A DNA stretch of 64,000 bases from Brassica napus (taxonomy: Eukaryota > Streptophyta > Magnoliopsida > Brassicales > Brassicaceae), in NCBI RefSeq assembly GCF_020379485.1, contig NC_063446.1, forward strand, positions 16,379,525-16,443,524. The letters are read 5' to 3'. Both the position numbers and the translations under genes were made by a program. Position 1 is the stretch's first letter; every line of letters starts with the position of its first letter. Below are positions 36,817 through 47,668 of this stretch, in pieces. The notes under the pieces were generated by a model that was not told the DNA's origin, did no database searches, and saw only the letters and a list, made by a program, of their open reading frames with translations.

Positions 36817-36960
36817 GGTCGGCCGAGTCGCCTTATATCCTGTTTATTATTAATTGGTCGGCTGAGCCGCCTTATATTCTGTTTATTATTAATTGGTCGG
36901 CCGAGCCGCCGTATAATTTATTTATTACTCTGCATTGATCGGCTGAGCCGTCGCATGATT
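36817..36960 (+). repeat. 40-base tandem repeat in the copia leader
   Basis: Four imperfect copies of a unit starting GGTCGGCCGAGCCGCC or GGTCGGCTGAGCCGCC, followed by an AT-rich half. The GC-rich halves can pair within themselves (TCGGC/GCCGA), so the RNA leader probably folds into repeated hairpins. Two related shorter units precede it. Confidence 0.8.
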
Positions 36961-37249
36961 TGTTGTCATAACATAAATATTTCATTGCCATAATTTTTAC
37001 TTTTATGAAATTTTATAGATTTGATTGACCGTTTAATACGATATTTTCAGACTGATTTTTAGTGCACTCGATTTAACCCCAACGGTCACAAAGAATTTTT
37101 TTTCAAAATTTCCCCTTTCTCCAACGGTCATGAACAGTAATTTTCATCTATAAATACAACTCATTTTCACTCCATTTTCTCATCCAAAATATTTTATCTT
37201 CTCTCAAAAATTTCAAATCGCTCTCCTCCGATTTTTCATTTCAAGAAAG

Positions 37250-37420
37250 ATGATTCGCGCACTTTTGTTTTTATGTGCCATTTTTATTTGTATTTCTATT
37301 TATGGTTTATCTGTTGGAGAATTTACTCCAAGAGAATTTAGGATGAATATCGGTTTACTTTTCTTTACATCGCTTCTCCTTGTAATTGCTTGCATGATTA
37401 ATGTAAACGGTTCCTTTTAA
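37250..37420 (+). CDS. 56-residue hydrophobic ORF in the copia leader
   Basis: A small ORF upstream of gag. It starts MIRALLFLCAIFICISIYG and has a second hydrophobic stretch, LLFFTSLLLVIACM, after a polar middle (GEFTPREFRMN). That is the profile of a signal anchor or two-helix membrane peptide. The start context (AAGAAAGATGA) is acceptable. It ends 48 bases before the gag ATG, so on an unspliced RNA it acts as an upstream ORF. I know no family for it. It may be chance, since AT-rich DNA favours hydrophobic codons, but two clear helices with a charged linker are notable. Confidence 0.45.
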   Translation: MIRALLFLCAIFICISIYGLSVGEFTPREFRMNIGLLFFTSLLLVIACMINVNGSF

Positions 37421-37468
37421 TATCAATAATATTCTAATTATTTTTATTTATGTGCTTTAGAAATTCAA

Positions 37469-38494
37469 ATGGCAAAAATCGAGAAACTTCAGTTTCCGGC
37501 ATTGGAAGTAACTGGCACAAACTACACGGCATGGATCACAAACATGGAGCTTCATCTAGATTCCGAGAAAATACTCGAAACAATAAGAGAAGGCAATATA
37601 TCAACCTCTCATGAAAAGGCTAAGGCCGTGATATTTCTGAGAAGGCATCTAGATGAAAATCTTACGCATGATTATGCGAGAACCAAAGATCCCTTAGATC
37701 TTTGGAAAGCTCTGAAGGAGAGGTTTGATAACCAAAAGAAAATTACTCTCCCCCATGCACTCGATGAGTGGAAAAATCTACGATTTCAAGATTTTGAAAA
37801 AGTGGAAACGTACAATTCCGCTATATTGAGAATAGCGGCGCAATTAGATTATTGCGGTAAGCCTGTCTCAGAAGCAGAAATGCTCGAGAAAACTTATCAA
37901 ACGTTCCACAAAAATCATTATGTTCTACAAGAACAATATAGAAATTGTGGGTATACGAGGTTCTCTGAACTCGCTGTGGCGCTTATAATAGCGGAGAGAA
38001 ATAATGAACTCCTCATTAAAAACCACAATGCCCGACCCACGGGAACCAAAGCATTTCCTGAGGTAAATGCAACGGATATAAAAAATCCGGAAAAAGGAAA
38101 TTATTCCTATCGTGGGCGTGGTCGTGGCCGTGGTCACAATCGTGGTTTTGGTCGTGGTCGTGGTTATCGATTTAACCGCAACCATGAAAGGAGTAACAAC
38201 CCAAGAGGAAGGGGATCCAACACATGGAATCGATCTGATCGGGTAAAAGGAAAAGAAACCCAAGAAAACCCTACTCATAAAAATGAGAACGTCTGTTACA
38301 GATGTGGATCGAAGGGACACTGGTCTCAAGTATGTCGAACTCCTCGGCATCTATGCCAATTGTACCAAGAATCTATTAAAGGCAAGGCAAAGGAAGTAAA
38401 TCTCAATGAACACCTTGTGGGTACAACATCGACATACCTCGAATCCTCTGACTTTATGGGAGATTTCGACGAGGCCACTCATCAAAATAATTGA
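37469..38494 (+). CDS. Copia gag polyprotein
   Basis: 341-residue capsid/nucleocapsid protein. The N-terminal two thirds is a UBN2-type gag domain (LQFPALEVTGTNYTAWITNM, WKALKERFDN). Residues about 215-240 are Arg/Gly-rich (RGRGRGRGHNRGFGRGRGY). Residues about 276-289 form a CCHC zinc knuckle, CYRCGSKGHWSQVC. The stop at 38494 separates it from pol, which is in another frame. Packages the element RNA into virus-like particles in the cytoplasm. No disabling change was seen. Confidence 0.93.
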   Translation: MAKIEKLQFPALEVTGTNYTAWITNMELHLDSEKILETIREGNISTSHEKAKAVIFLRRHLDENLTHDYARTKDPLDLWKALKERFDNQKKITLPHALDEWKNLRFQDFEKVETYNSAILRIAAQLDYCGKPVSEAEMLEKTYQTFHKNHYVLQEQYRNCGYTRFSELAVALIIAERNNELLIKNHNARPTGTKAFPEVNATDIKNPEKGNYSYRGRGRGRGHNRGFGRGRGYRFNRNHERSNNPRGRGSNTWNRSDRVKGKETQENPTHKNENVCYRCGSKGHWSQVCRTPRHLCQLYQESIKGKAKEVNLNEHLVGTTSTYLESSDFMGDFDEATHQNN

Positions 38495-38677
38495 AGTGCT
38501 TGTACTGATCAAGCTTAATAATGCCTAGTGATGCCATAAAATATTATGTATTTCACTTTCAAAATAATGTTGTATTTCAAAATATCTAATGTATAATTAT
38601 TGTGTACTTGTTATTGATGCATAATATGTTTACTTATGAAAGTTTTTTTCTTTATTGATATTAACTGTGTGTTACAG
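38421..38677 (+). other. Putative intron joining gag to pol
   Basis: A good donor (GTGG then GTACAA) lies at 38420/38421 inside gag, and a strong acceptor (pyrimidine-rich run, TTAACT branch-like site, GTGTTACAG) ends at 38677. Removing these 257 AT-rich bases joins codon phase 1 of gag to AA-ATG of pol in frame, replacing the last 24 or so gag residues by pol. Without splicing only gag can be read. Splicing is inferred from sequence only. Confidence 0.55.
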
Positions 38678-38679
38678 AA

Positions 38680-41600
38680 ATGGATAAGAAAGCAAATGGA
38701 ACAACAACTAAACAAATTGGTAGAGAAGTTTGCATACCAGATAGTGGCACAACGCACACTATACTGAAGGATAAGAGATATTTCTCTACTTTAAAGTCAG
38801 TAAAAATGACTATAAACACAATATCAGGTCCTACAGACCTGATCGAAGGAATTGGCAAGGCGAACTTTATGTTGCCTAATGGAACAAAGTTTTCCATAGA
38901 TAATGCCTTATATTCTCCAAATTCTAAGAGAAATTTGTTGAGTTTCAAAGATATATACCGTCAAGGGTATAACACTCAGTCTGCAACTGAGAATGGAAAG
39001 AAGTATTTGTATATAACTTCTGAAAAATCAGGCAAAGGCCTTGTACTGGAAAAATTTCCAGAACTTCCTTCTGGATTGCATCACACTTATATTGATGCTA
39101 TAGAATCACATCTTGTGATAAAAAGAAATCCAGAAGATGTTACATTATGGCATGATCGCCTTGGTCATCCAGGCACTACAATGATGCGAAAAATCATTGA
39201 AAGCTCACATGGTCATTCAATAAAAACCCAAGATATATACCAAAGTAATAAAATGACATGTGATGCGTGTGCTCTTGGGAAATTAATCATAAGACCATCA
39301 CCAACCAAAATTGACAAAGAATCACCAAAGTTTTTGGAAAGAATCCAAGGTGATATTTGTGGACCAATACATCCACCGTGTGGACCATTCTACTACTTTA
39401 TGGTATTAATCGATGCATCGAGTAGATGGTCACATGTTTGTTTGTTATCATCTCGAAATATGGCATTTGCGAGATTTCTAACTCAGATAATCAAATTAAG
39501 AGCACAGTTCTCAGATTATCCAATTAAAAGAGTTAGATTAGATAACGCTGGTGAATTCACATCCCAAGCTTTTAATGATTATTGTATGGTATCAGGGATT
39601 GAAGTAGAGCATTCTGTTGCTCATGTTCATACACAAAATGGTTTGGCAGAATCATTAATTAAACGGCTGCAACTAATTGCAAGGCCATTGATCATGAGAT
39701 CAAAACTCCCAACCTCTGTATGGGGACATGCTATTTTGCATGCAGAAGCACTAATTCGGATAAGACCAAGTGCATACCATAGATATTCCCCATTACAGTT
39801 AGCATTTGGAAAAGAACCAAATATCTCTCATCTAAAAATCTTTGGTTGTGCGGTTTATATTCCAATAGCACCACCGCAACGTACAAAGATGGGACCGCAA
39901 AGACGGTTGGGAATATATATTGGCTATGATTCTCCATCAATAATAAGATACCTAGAACCACAAACTGGTGATGTGTTTACGGCACGATTTGCCGATTGTC
40001 ATTTCAATGAGAAAGAATTCCCAACTCTAGGGGGAGACAATAAACAAGTAGGAAAAGAGATCAAATGGAGTGTACCATCGTTATTACACCTTGATCCTCC
40101 TACGAAACAGTCAGAACTAGAAGTTCGACGTATCATGCATTTACAAAATATAGCAAATCAGCTACCTGATGCATTTGCTGATACCAAAATGGTAACTAAA
40201 TCACATATACCCGCTGCAAATACTCCTGCTCGTATTGAAATACCACAAAATGGTGGAACGGCAGTTGATACACGTGAATCAGGAACACGTTTAAAGCGCG
40301 GTAGACCTATTGGTTCAAAGGATAAACTTCCTAGAAAACGTAAGGAATGTGAAAAGCATGATACTCCCAAAATAGCGGAAAATATTTTGGAAGAAGCGAA
40401 TTGTGAATCGAACGACAATATAGAGCATCATGAATCTGAAGGAAATCACGAGATTTCTATCAATTACATCCATAATGGAAAGATATGGAAACGAAATGAG
40501 ATGGATGATATTGATGACGTTTTCTCATACCTTTTAGCAAAGGAAATAAATGAAGAAAACGAAGATCCAGAACCAAAGTCTGTATATGAATGTCAAAAGA
40601 GACATGACTGGATAAAATGGAAAGATGCAATTCAAGTCGAATTAGATTCGCTTAACAAACGAAATGTATTCGGACCTATTGTGCTCACACCCAAAGATGT
40701 AAAACCAGTTGGGTACAAATGGGTGTTTGTCCGAAAAAGAAATGAGAAAAACGAGATTACAAGATACAAAGCTCGTCTCGTAGCCCAAGGTTTCTCTCAA
40801 AGGCCAGGAATTGATTATGAGGAAACTTATTCTCCTGTTATGGACGCAATCACATTTAGATTCCTGATGAGCCTAGCGGCCAATGAAAATTTAGAAATGC
40901 GTCTCATGGATGTCGTTACGGCATATTTATATGGATCATTAGATACTGATATCTATATGAGAATCCCAGATGGATTTAAAATGCCAGAAATGTTAAGTTC
41001 CAAACCTAAAGAGTTATGTGCAATAAAATTGCAAAGATCATTATATGGGTTAAAACAATCTGGACGAATGTGGTATAATCGTCTCAGCGAACACTTAACA
41101 AAAGAAGGATACACGAATGATCCTATATGCCCTTGTGTTTTCATAAAGAAAACAACATCCGGATTTGTGATAATCGCGGTGTACGTTGATGATCTTAATA
41201 TTATTGGAACTCAAAACGAAATCCAAAAGGCATCAAACTATCTGAAAGGAGAATTTGAGATGAAAGATCTCGGGCAGACAAAATATTGTCTAGGATTACA
41301 AATTGAGCATTCTCAAAAGGGTATATTTGTACACCAGTCTACATATACCAAACGAGTATTGAAACGCTTTAACATGGATAAAGCAACTCCTCTTAGCACC
41401 CCGATGGTCGTTAGATCACTTAATGTTGAAAATGATCCGTTTCGACCATCTGAGGAAAATGAAGAAATACTTGGTCCTGAAACTCCATACTTAAGTGCAA
41501 TTGGAGCTCTTATGTATCTTGCAAATTGTACTCGACCTGACATATCTTTTGCCATTAATCTTTTAGCGAGATTCAGTTCGTCTCCTACGCGAAGACATTG

Positions 41601-42180
41601 GAATGGAATTAAACATGTCTTTCGTTACCTTCAAGGAACAACTGATTTAGGCTTGTTTTATCCTAAAAGTTCAAAAGGTCAAATGATTGGTTTTGCAGAT
41701 GCAGGTTATTTGTCAGATCCACACAAAGCTCGATCCCAGACAGGATATGTTTTTACAATTGGAGGCACCGCCATATCTTGGCGTTCTCAGAAGCAGACAC
41801 TTGTTGCTACTTCTTCAAATCACGCTGAGATCATTGCACTCCATGAAGCAAGTAGAGAATGTGTATGGCTAAGATCAATAAGCCGACACATCTGTTCAAG
41901 CAGTGGGATTGACGAAAATACGGAGCCAACTATTCTATATGAAGATAACGCGGCATGTGTTGCTCAAACGAAGGAAGGATATATCAAAAGCGATAGAACC
42001 AAACATATACCTCCGAAGTTCTTCTCATACACTCAAGAGCTCGAGAAGAATAAAGAGATTGAAGTAAGATATGTTCGATCATGCGACAATACAGCCGACC
42101 TCTTCACAAAATCACTCCCTACCTCGGTATTCAGAAAACACATCCACAACATTGGGATGCGCCATCAGAAGGATCTATGA
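38680..42180 (+). CDS. Copia pol polyprotein (protease, integrase, reverse transcriptase, RNase H)
   Basis: 1166 residues without a break. Protease DSGTTHTI at residue about 21. Integrase zinc finger around WHDRLGHP and CDAC, then catalytic Asp in GDICGP (about 225), Asp in DNAGEF (288) and Glu in NGLAES (324), an exact D-35-E spacing. Reverse transcriptase spans about 640-900 with YVDDLNIIG near 835. RNase H has ADAGYLSD (about 1006), a conserved Glu in HAEIIALHEA and Asp in YEDNAACV. All catalytic residues are present, so the element could be active. The start is the first Met after the gap; in a spliced product pol would be fused to gag. Confidence 0.95.
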   Translation: MDKKANGTTTKQIGREVCIPDSGTTHTILKDKRYFSTLKSVKMTINTISGPTDLIEGIGKANFMLPNGTKFSIDNALYSPNSKRNLLSFKDIYRQGYNTQSATENGKKYLYITSEKSGKGLVLEKFPELPSGLHHTYIDAIESHLVIKRNPEDVTLWHDRLGHPGTTMMRKIIESSHGHSIKTQDIYQSNKMTCDACALGKLIIRPSPTKIDKESPKFLERIQGDICGPIHPPCGPFYYFMVLIDASSRWSHVCLLSSRNMAFARFLTQIIKLRAQFSDYPIKRVRLDNAGEFTSQAFNDYCMVSGIEVEHSVAHVHTQNGLAESLIKRLQLIARPLIMRSKLPTSVWGHAILHAEALIRIRPSAYHRYSPLQLAFGKEPNISHLKIFGCAVYIPIAPPQRTKMGPQRRLGIYIGYDSPSIIRYLEPQTGDVFTARFADCHFNEKEFPTLGGDNKQVGKEIKWSVPSLLHLDPPTKQSELEVRRIMHLQNIANQLPDAFADTKMVTKSHIPAANTPARIEIPQNGGTAVDTRESGTRLKRGRPIGSKDKLPRKRKECEKHDTPKIAENILEEANCESNDNIEHHESEGNHEISINYIHNGKIWKRNEMDDIDDVFSYLLAKEINEENEDPEPKSVYECQKRHDWIKWKDAIQVELDSLNKRNVFGPIVLTPKDVKPVGYKWVFVRKRNEKNEITRYKARLVAQGFSQRPGIDYEETYSPVMDAITFRFLMSLAANENLEMRLMDVVTAYLYGSLDTDIYMRIPDGFKMPEMLSSKPKELCAIKLQRSLYGLKQSGRMWYNRLSEHLTKEGYTNDPICPCVFIKKTTSGFVIIAVYVDDLNIIGTQNEIQKASNYLKGEFEMKDLGQTKYCLGLQIEHSQKGIFVHQSTYTKRVLKRFNMDKATPLSTPMVVRSLNVENDPFRPSEENEEILGPETPYLSAIGALMYLANCTRPDISFAINLLARFSSSPTRRHWNGIKHVFRYLQGTTDLGLFYPKSSKGQMIGFADAGYLSDPHKARSQTGYVFTIGGTAISWRSQKQTLVATSSNHAEIIALHEASRECVWLRSISRHICSSSGIDENTEPTILYEDNAACVAQTKEGYIKSDRTKHIPPKFFSYTQELEKNKEIEVRYVRSCDNTADLFTKSLPTSVFRKHIHNIGMRHQKDL

Positions 42181-42325
42181 CTGTTCATTCGAGGGGGAGC
42201 TTACGTGGTTGTACTCTTTTTACCTTACTATGGTTTTTCCCATTGGGTTTTCCTGGAAAGGTTTTTAACGAGGCAACAAAGACGTTAAGCGAGAGCGGAT
42301 AGTGACACCGGCCCCCAAGGGGGAG

Positions 42326-42574
42326 TGTTACGAAAGTAAACAAAAGCGGCCACCGTAATGTTTGAAATAATTAAAGATGTGGGTCCCGCTGCACTATTTG
42401 CACAGTAAATTTTCTTCTATATATACGAACGTTTGCGTTCGTTTATAATGCACACCTAAAAACACTTCTCTTCTATTCTCTCTCTGTATCAGTGTTATTT
42501 CTTTCTACGGGTATAAAATTTCGCCCTTATTTAAATTCCTGCGATACAAATAAATTCCAGTTCTTTTTATAACA
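42326..42574 (+). repeat. 3' LTR of the copia element
   Basis: Near-identical to the 5' LTR. A purine-rich tract (CCCCCAAGGGGGAG) sits directly before it as the plus-strand primer. Duplicated target AATAT follows. Confidence 0.95.
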
Positions 42575-42579
42575 AATAT

Positions 42580-42854
42580 CATATTTTTAAGGACGGGCTT
42601 GATAAAATTCTAGCATTTTCCGGTGCTAAGGCCAGGATCGTCGAGGGGACACGAAAAAGGCTCGATCAGTTCAATTCGGTTTGATCAAAGTTGGACTCTT
42701 CATCACGCTTCTTATGTACTTTTCAATCCACGAAGAAGCAATGTTTTTAATTTATTTTAGTGGTCACCGCCATGCTTGTATTTCCAACCGGCAAACATCA
42801 ACATATAAACATGTTTTTGCGATGATACAAAACAATAATCCACATATCTTGATC
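42580..42854. other. Spacer between copia and gypsy elements
   Basis: Host-side DNA. Its right end (about 42800-42859) resembles the sequence at about 48185-48245 on the other side of the gypsy element, so the gypsy landed in a short local duplication. No gene recognised. Confidence 0.5.
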
Positions 42855-42859
42855 AAACG

Positions 42860-44679
42860 TGTAACGGCCAGATTCTCCGGCGTCCGACCGGGCTTATCGA
42901 AAGGGCGTTATGGACACGTGTCTACTCGTTTAGACAACCCTACATGTTTCGTTACTAGTCCCAAGAGTCGACAGACGCATAACCTTCTGTGAAATACTGT
43001 CACACCCGTATCCATATACTTCTACTTACAGTCTTGCGCACAGGAAAATGGAAAGAGAGGGAATGAGCAACGGGTTACTCAGTGAAGTGACTCTAGACCA
43101 GCCTGCCCACATGACAATCTACACTACTCTATGCGGGAACCATGGCTGACTAGCCACTACAATCAAGCCAAATGCATTCTAGAACGTTATATCATCATTT
43201 TCAAGTAATCACAGTTCTAAACTTTACTATCAACCTAGCGATCAACCTAGCGATCAACCCAAACAATGATCTCAGTCATTGCTACACATAATTCAATAGA
43301 CTCGACCGACTCGACATACACAACCGACTCGACTCCATTCATCCTAGACGTATGGACCTATAGACGTTTACGGATGTCCCTACGCGTTCCGGCCTGCCCT
43401 GGAAGGGCGCTTCTTTTGAGCATACGTCCCCCTCCAGCTTCCTACATGGCTATCCGAGTTGCAGCACGTTGGCCCATCCTGGCACTGTCCACCACCCCGG
43501 TTGTAATAGCCATAATTATGCCACGACTTGGCATTGACTCGATCTTAAGGCGCCTTGCACATTTTCTATCCCGCATCTCGCAGTAGGCTTAACTCATCAC
43601 TTCCCGTGGGTACCTCATGTTAGGCTACTGTCCCACGGGTCACTCCCAAGGGTACCTCATGTTAGGCTACTGTCCCGTGGGCTCCTGCGGGTACCTCGTG
43701 TTAGGCTACTGTCCCGCAGGTTCACACATCCTAGACTCTAGACGCCCACCCGTTCTCGGTGGTCCAAACAAGACATCACGCATTTTATTGACACGTTCAC
43801 ATTCTCATTCTCATTCACTTTCTCATTCTCATTCTCATTCATTTACACTTAGACTCATACTCATACTCGTTCACTAGACGTCACCCGTTATCGGTGTCTC
43901 ACACAATACACATCACCTTCTCAATCATACAACTGATAACAAAGGACATCTCATTCATGTACATCATGCATTCACATTAGTTACCAATGACGTGTTTATC
44001 ATCTTAAGCATTCACTTCTTTCTAGCAACCTAGATCTCATTCAAGGATCCTCATAGGGATCACGACAACCAATCACACAAGCACTCATCATAGACAATCA
44101 TCCACATCAACACAAGGCAGTTCATTAAGTCCTTTAAACAAGATGAGAGTTCTTATGCTGCATGATCCATTCATCTAGCATCCCAGCATTCATCTTGATC
44201 TACCAACCTAACTCTCAAACAGGGTCTAATCAGACCTAACTCCAACATAAAGGAGTATACAATACATGGGAGCAAGATGGGTTCGAATCACCTCACCTTA
44301 GTCTAGATCTGGATCTGGAAACAAGAGGCTAGGGAGATGAGATCTGGTCACCACCACACCACACGGCTACCACCACTACTCAGACAACCACCACACACGA
44401 CCACCGGCGGCTCGGCTTGCTCCCAATGCGACTCGCGGCAAATAGGGAGAAAGAGATCTGACAGAGAGAGAGAGAAGATAAGAGAAGCTTGACTGCTAGG
44501 GTTTCTTAGTCTCTCTAAATCTCTGCAGAGCTCCGTTTTAGATCTCAGAATATGAGAAAAGATAGAGGGGGCTGCCTATTTATAAGAAAAGAGAAGGAAC
44601 CCTAGGTCTTTTACCCTAATGGATTGTAGAGAAGCCCATTCTCTTATAGAATTTTTGGACCAGGAATCGGGATGTTACA
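42860..44679 (-). repeat. 3' LTR of the gypsy element (1820 bases)
   Basis: Begins TGTAAC and ends GTTACA. It contains the three-copy hairpin repeat at 43603-43720 and a CTCATT-type microsatellite (about 43798-43870). It is about 1.36 kb longer than its partner. Confidence 0.85.
43603..43720 (+). repeat. Three tandem hairpin units in the gypsy LTR
   Basis: The core GTACCTC(A/G)TGTTAGGCTACTGTCCC occurs three times about 45 bases apart. In copy 1 the core is bracketed by CCGTGGG and CCCACGG. In copy 3 it is bracketed by CCTGCGGG and CCCGCAGG. Both pairs are perfect complements. Copy 2 has mismatched arms. Confidence 0.8.
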
Positions 44680-47668
44680 ATTCTCCCCCACTTAATGGAA
44701 TTCGTCCCCGAATTCCGTGTGACGATACTCCAACTCTAAACATCCCGAACCCAAATGGGTAAACAACTCGTCATTTGAAATCTAATGGTACATGCAACAG
44801 ACCCAGTTCCCCATTCCTCACGGAGATCCAACGTCCTCTTAAATCCCAAATCGATTCTCCAAAAGCGTTTTCATCCCCAGATTCTTTTCATCTCATATGC
44901 ATTTTCATAATACAACCACTCTTGTCGGTGTAATTCTCTGATGGTCATGCACCTCTTTTATCCTTTCATAAAGAAGCTCATCATCAACAATTATATCTGC
45001 TAAGCGGTTTCCTGGATCATCTCAGGCTCTAGATTCTGATCTCCCCCACTTTGGTCCAACATATGGAGTCCAACATGGTTGCTCATACAATTCTCATAGG
45101 GTATATCCATTTGCTCAAGTCGTAGTTAATGTCTTGCATGGATTCAACTAATATCAGATCCATTAACCAACTTCCTCTCTAAGCTCAACACACATGTACA
45201 CCACATAGGTTGATTGCCATGTCTTTGGCGCCCCAACAACAAAAATCTATTGTTATCATATTCCATTTCTATTTTGACACATACAACTCTTGCATCAATC
45301 ATATACGGACTCACATCCCACTGTTCTCATCTAACAAGTCTCAACTGCGAAACTCCATTAAAAACCATATTTATCCTTACCCATGGCAGTTCCTCTTTGA
45401 ATTCTGATAAATCTGTTTGTTGCCCACTATAATGACCATTGCAACCAATAAACTTGTCCCATGATCTCTTCCTTTACCGTTGCGTGGTACCCAACCACAT
45501 CTCCGTTGATTAACTTAGCGAACACTTCATCTCACAAAACTTAACAAGCTACTCCCAAGTACCATCACACTCCTCTTGTGGAATAGAATATTGTGTCTTC
45601 GATCATCACTACCGCGTGCTTATCTTAATACTCTTGAAGCATCGTACATCCACTTCACATGAACATGTAATGCATCAGTTGATCCAGAGACACACTTCTA
45701 CAACTGATAATGTCCATTACCAGCTCGTAATGTTGTCTTTCGAATATTTTTCTTTGATATTAGAATCCGACAATACTGTAATGTCAAATCGCTCTTAGTG
45801 AACTCCAAAGCTACTTGCTGTAGGTTCCAAAAACTCAACGAACTATATGGTGCTAACCGATATGATTCCTTTGACTAGACGATGTTTTGTATTTCTGCTC
45901 TATGGTGTATGCACTATCTCAGTTCAGTGGGTCTTTAAAAATGCTCAAAAGCGTCTGCATACTCGACTACTACTGGAATGGTATCCAATACTTAGAGCTT
46001 CCACTTCCAAATACAATCATTCCCCTTTCCACCAAACTCTTCAGCCTTCAACACCAAGATAGCTTATATCCATATCCTAATCCTTATTCCATTAAGGACT
46101 AGTCTCCTCTCCTATCGAGGGTTATGAGTACATGCCAATACAATACATTAACTCCACGTGCTTGGTCTCCGGTATGTTTTCCTGGATCTCCTCATAGTCA
46201 TTAATTTCTAACTTCCATATAGATTCTCGCTAAGCCCCGATGCTATCACTAACACATTGCAACATCCCCGAACACTAGTACACCTCTAAATACGCATTCC
46301 AAAATTCTGTCACTTCATATCATTCCAAAGTCCAACCCATCAGGTCTCCATGCAGGTTCACACCGACGAGAGATATTAACACTACCACATACACTCCCAT
46401 GGTCATCATTCTCTATACTCCCTCGGTCCCAACCCAGGTAGCCCCGATTGAAGTTGCCCTTAAAATTCTACCAACGGGTGTCGCACCAGTGTCAAAGAGA
46501 GTGTACGCTGCCACTCCTCTGATCTCAACAGATCCAAAAATTATTTTTGCTCCCTCATGGTCACCCATGACGAAAACCCTCAATCTTTTCTCTGACCTCC
46601 TTGCCGGGACCGGTAGTTAGGATAAAATTTCAACCGCAGATCCTACTAGTTAAGTCCAGCAGCCCCGGCCTGGTGTTTAGGTACTCAACACCGAACATAT
46701 CCTCGTCCCCGGAGTCCCTCGGTCTGACCATGTCTTCCTTGATGAACGAACCTCCTATAATAGCCATGCTGGTTGTACTGGTAGTGCGCTTCCATCCCCT
46801 ATATCCTAGTGTGGTTCTTCTCGCACTCCACTCTTGTCGCAGCAAAACCGCCTTGTGTCATCGCCGGTTCTCATTGGGCTTTGAGTATGTGATGCTTGGT
46901 TAGCCTATGATCTTCTTACAACCCAAACTATAGCTCTGCAGCCTTCTAGATCAGCTCATGATCCCAGTAATCTTGCACGTTACAACTATTCTTAAGTTCG
47001 GTCCTCATTTCCTTCATGAAGCGGTGAATCAGTTCTCGCCCCTTAGACAGTGCCCGAAAAATCTCCTCATGAGATTACATCCTTGTTGTATTCCCTTACA
47101 TTCATGTCTCCCTGACGGATACCCTGGAACTGGCCCTCCATTAGATATATGTCCTTCCTCGGGAAATACCTTCATTGACATATGACTTCAACTTGTCTTA
47201 TTGCACCTCTAATATTCCTCTAAACCCATGATATCTGCCACAACCTTCACACTCTCAGTAGTTACATAAGTTGGGTTTCCATCTCTGGCGTTTCCTCCAT
47301 CCACTCAAACTCATGTGTCTGGCGATGAAACTTCGTCAATGGGTGTCACCGACGGGGTACCACCTTTCCCCTTATGGTGCGCTGAGTCAGAGTGTAGATC
47401 GAGTTCCACCATGCAGGTCCACGATACCCGTAACTGTCACTCTGGTCATCATTGACTGTCGAAGACATCCTTCGAGTAGACATCTGATAAGAACCATAAG
47501 AGAAGTATAAATATAGTGGGTGGTTTTGAAATCGTTTCACAACTTTTAGAAGAATCAAAACTTTCATAAACTCTTTTCTTTTAATGAAAACAAGCTTTTT
47601 AAAAACGTTGGAAGTGCCGATCCCTTAGGATAGTACTAAGGGATCTTAACCCCCGCTCTGATACCATT

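Larger units (their letters stand above)
36424..42574 (+). mobile_element. Complete Ty1/copia LTR retrotransposon
   Basis: 6151 bases flanked by the 5-base duplication AATAT (36419-36423 and 42575-42579). LTRs at 36424-36670 (247 bases) and 42326-42574 (249 bases) begin TGTTA and end TAACA. Between them lie a long leader with a tandem repeat and small ORF, gag, an intron-like gap, and an uninterrupted pol in copia order (protease, integrase, reverse transcriptase, RNase H). By eye the LTRs differ by about four substitutions and one 2-base indel, so insertion was recent, probably within about a million years. It inserted 364 bases upstream of the CDC6 start codon. Confidence 0.97.
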
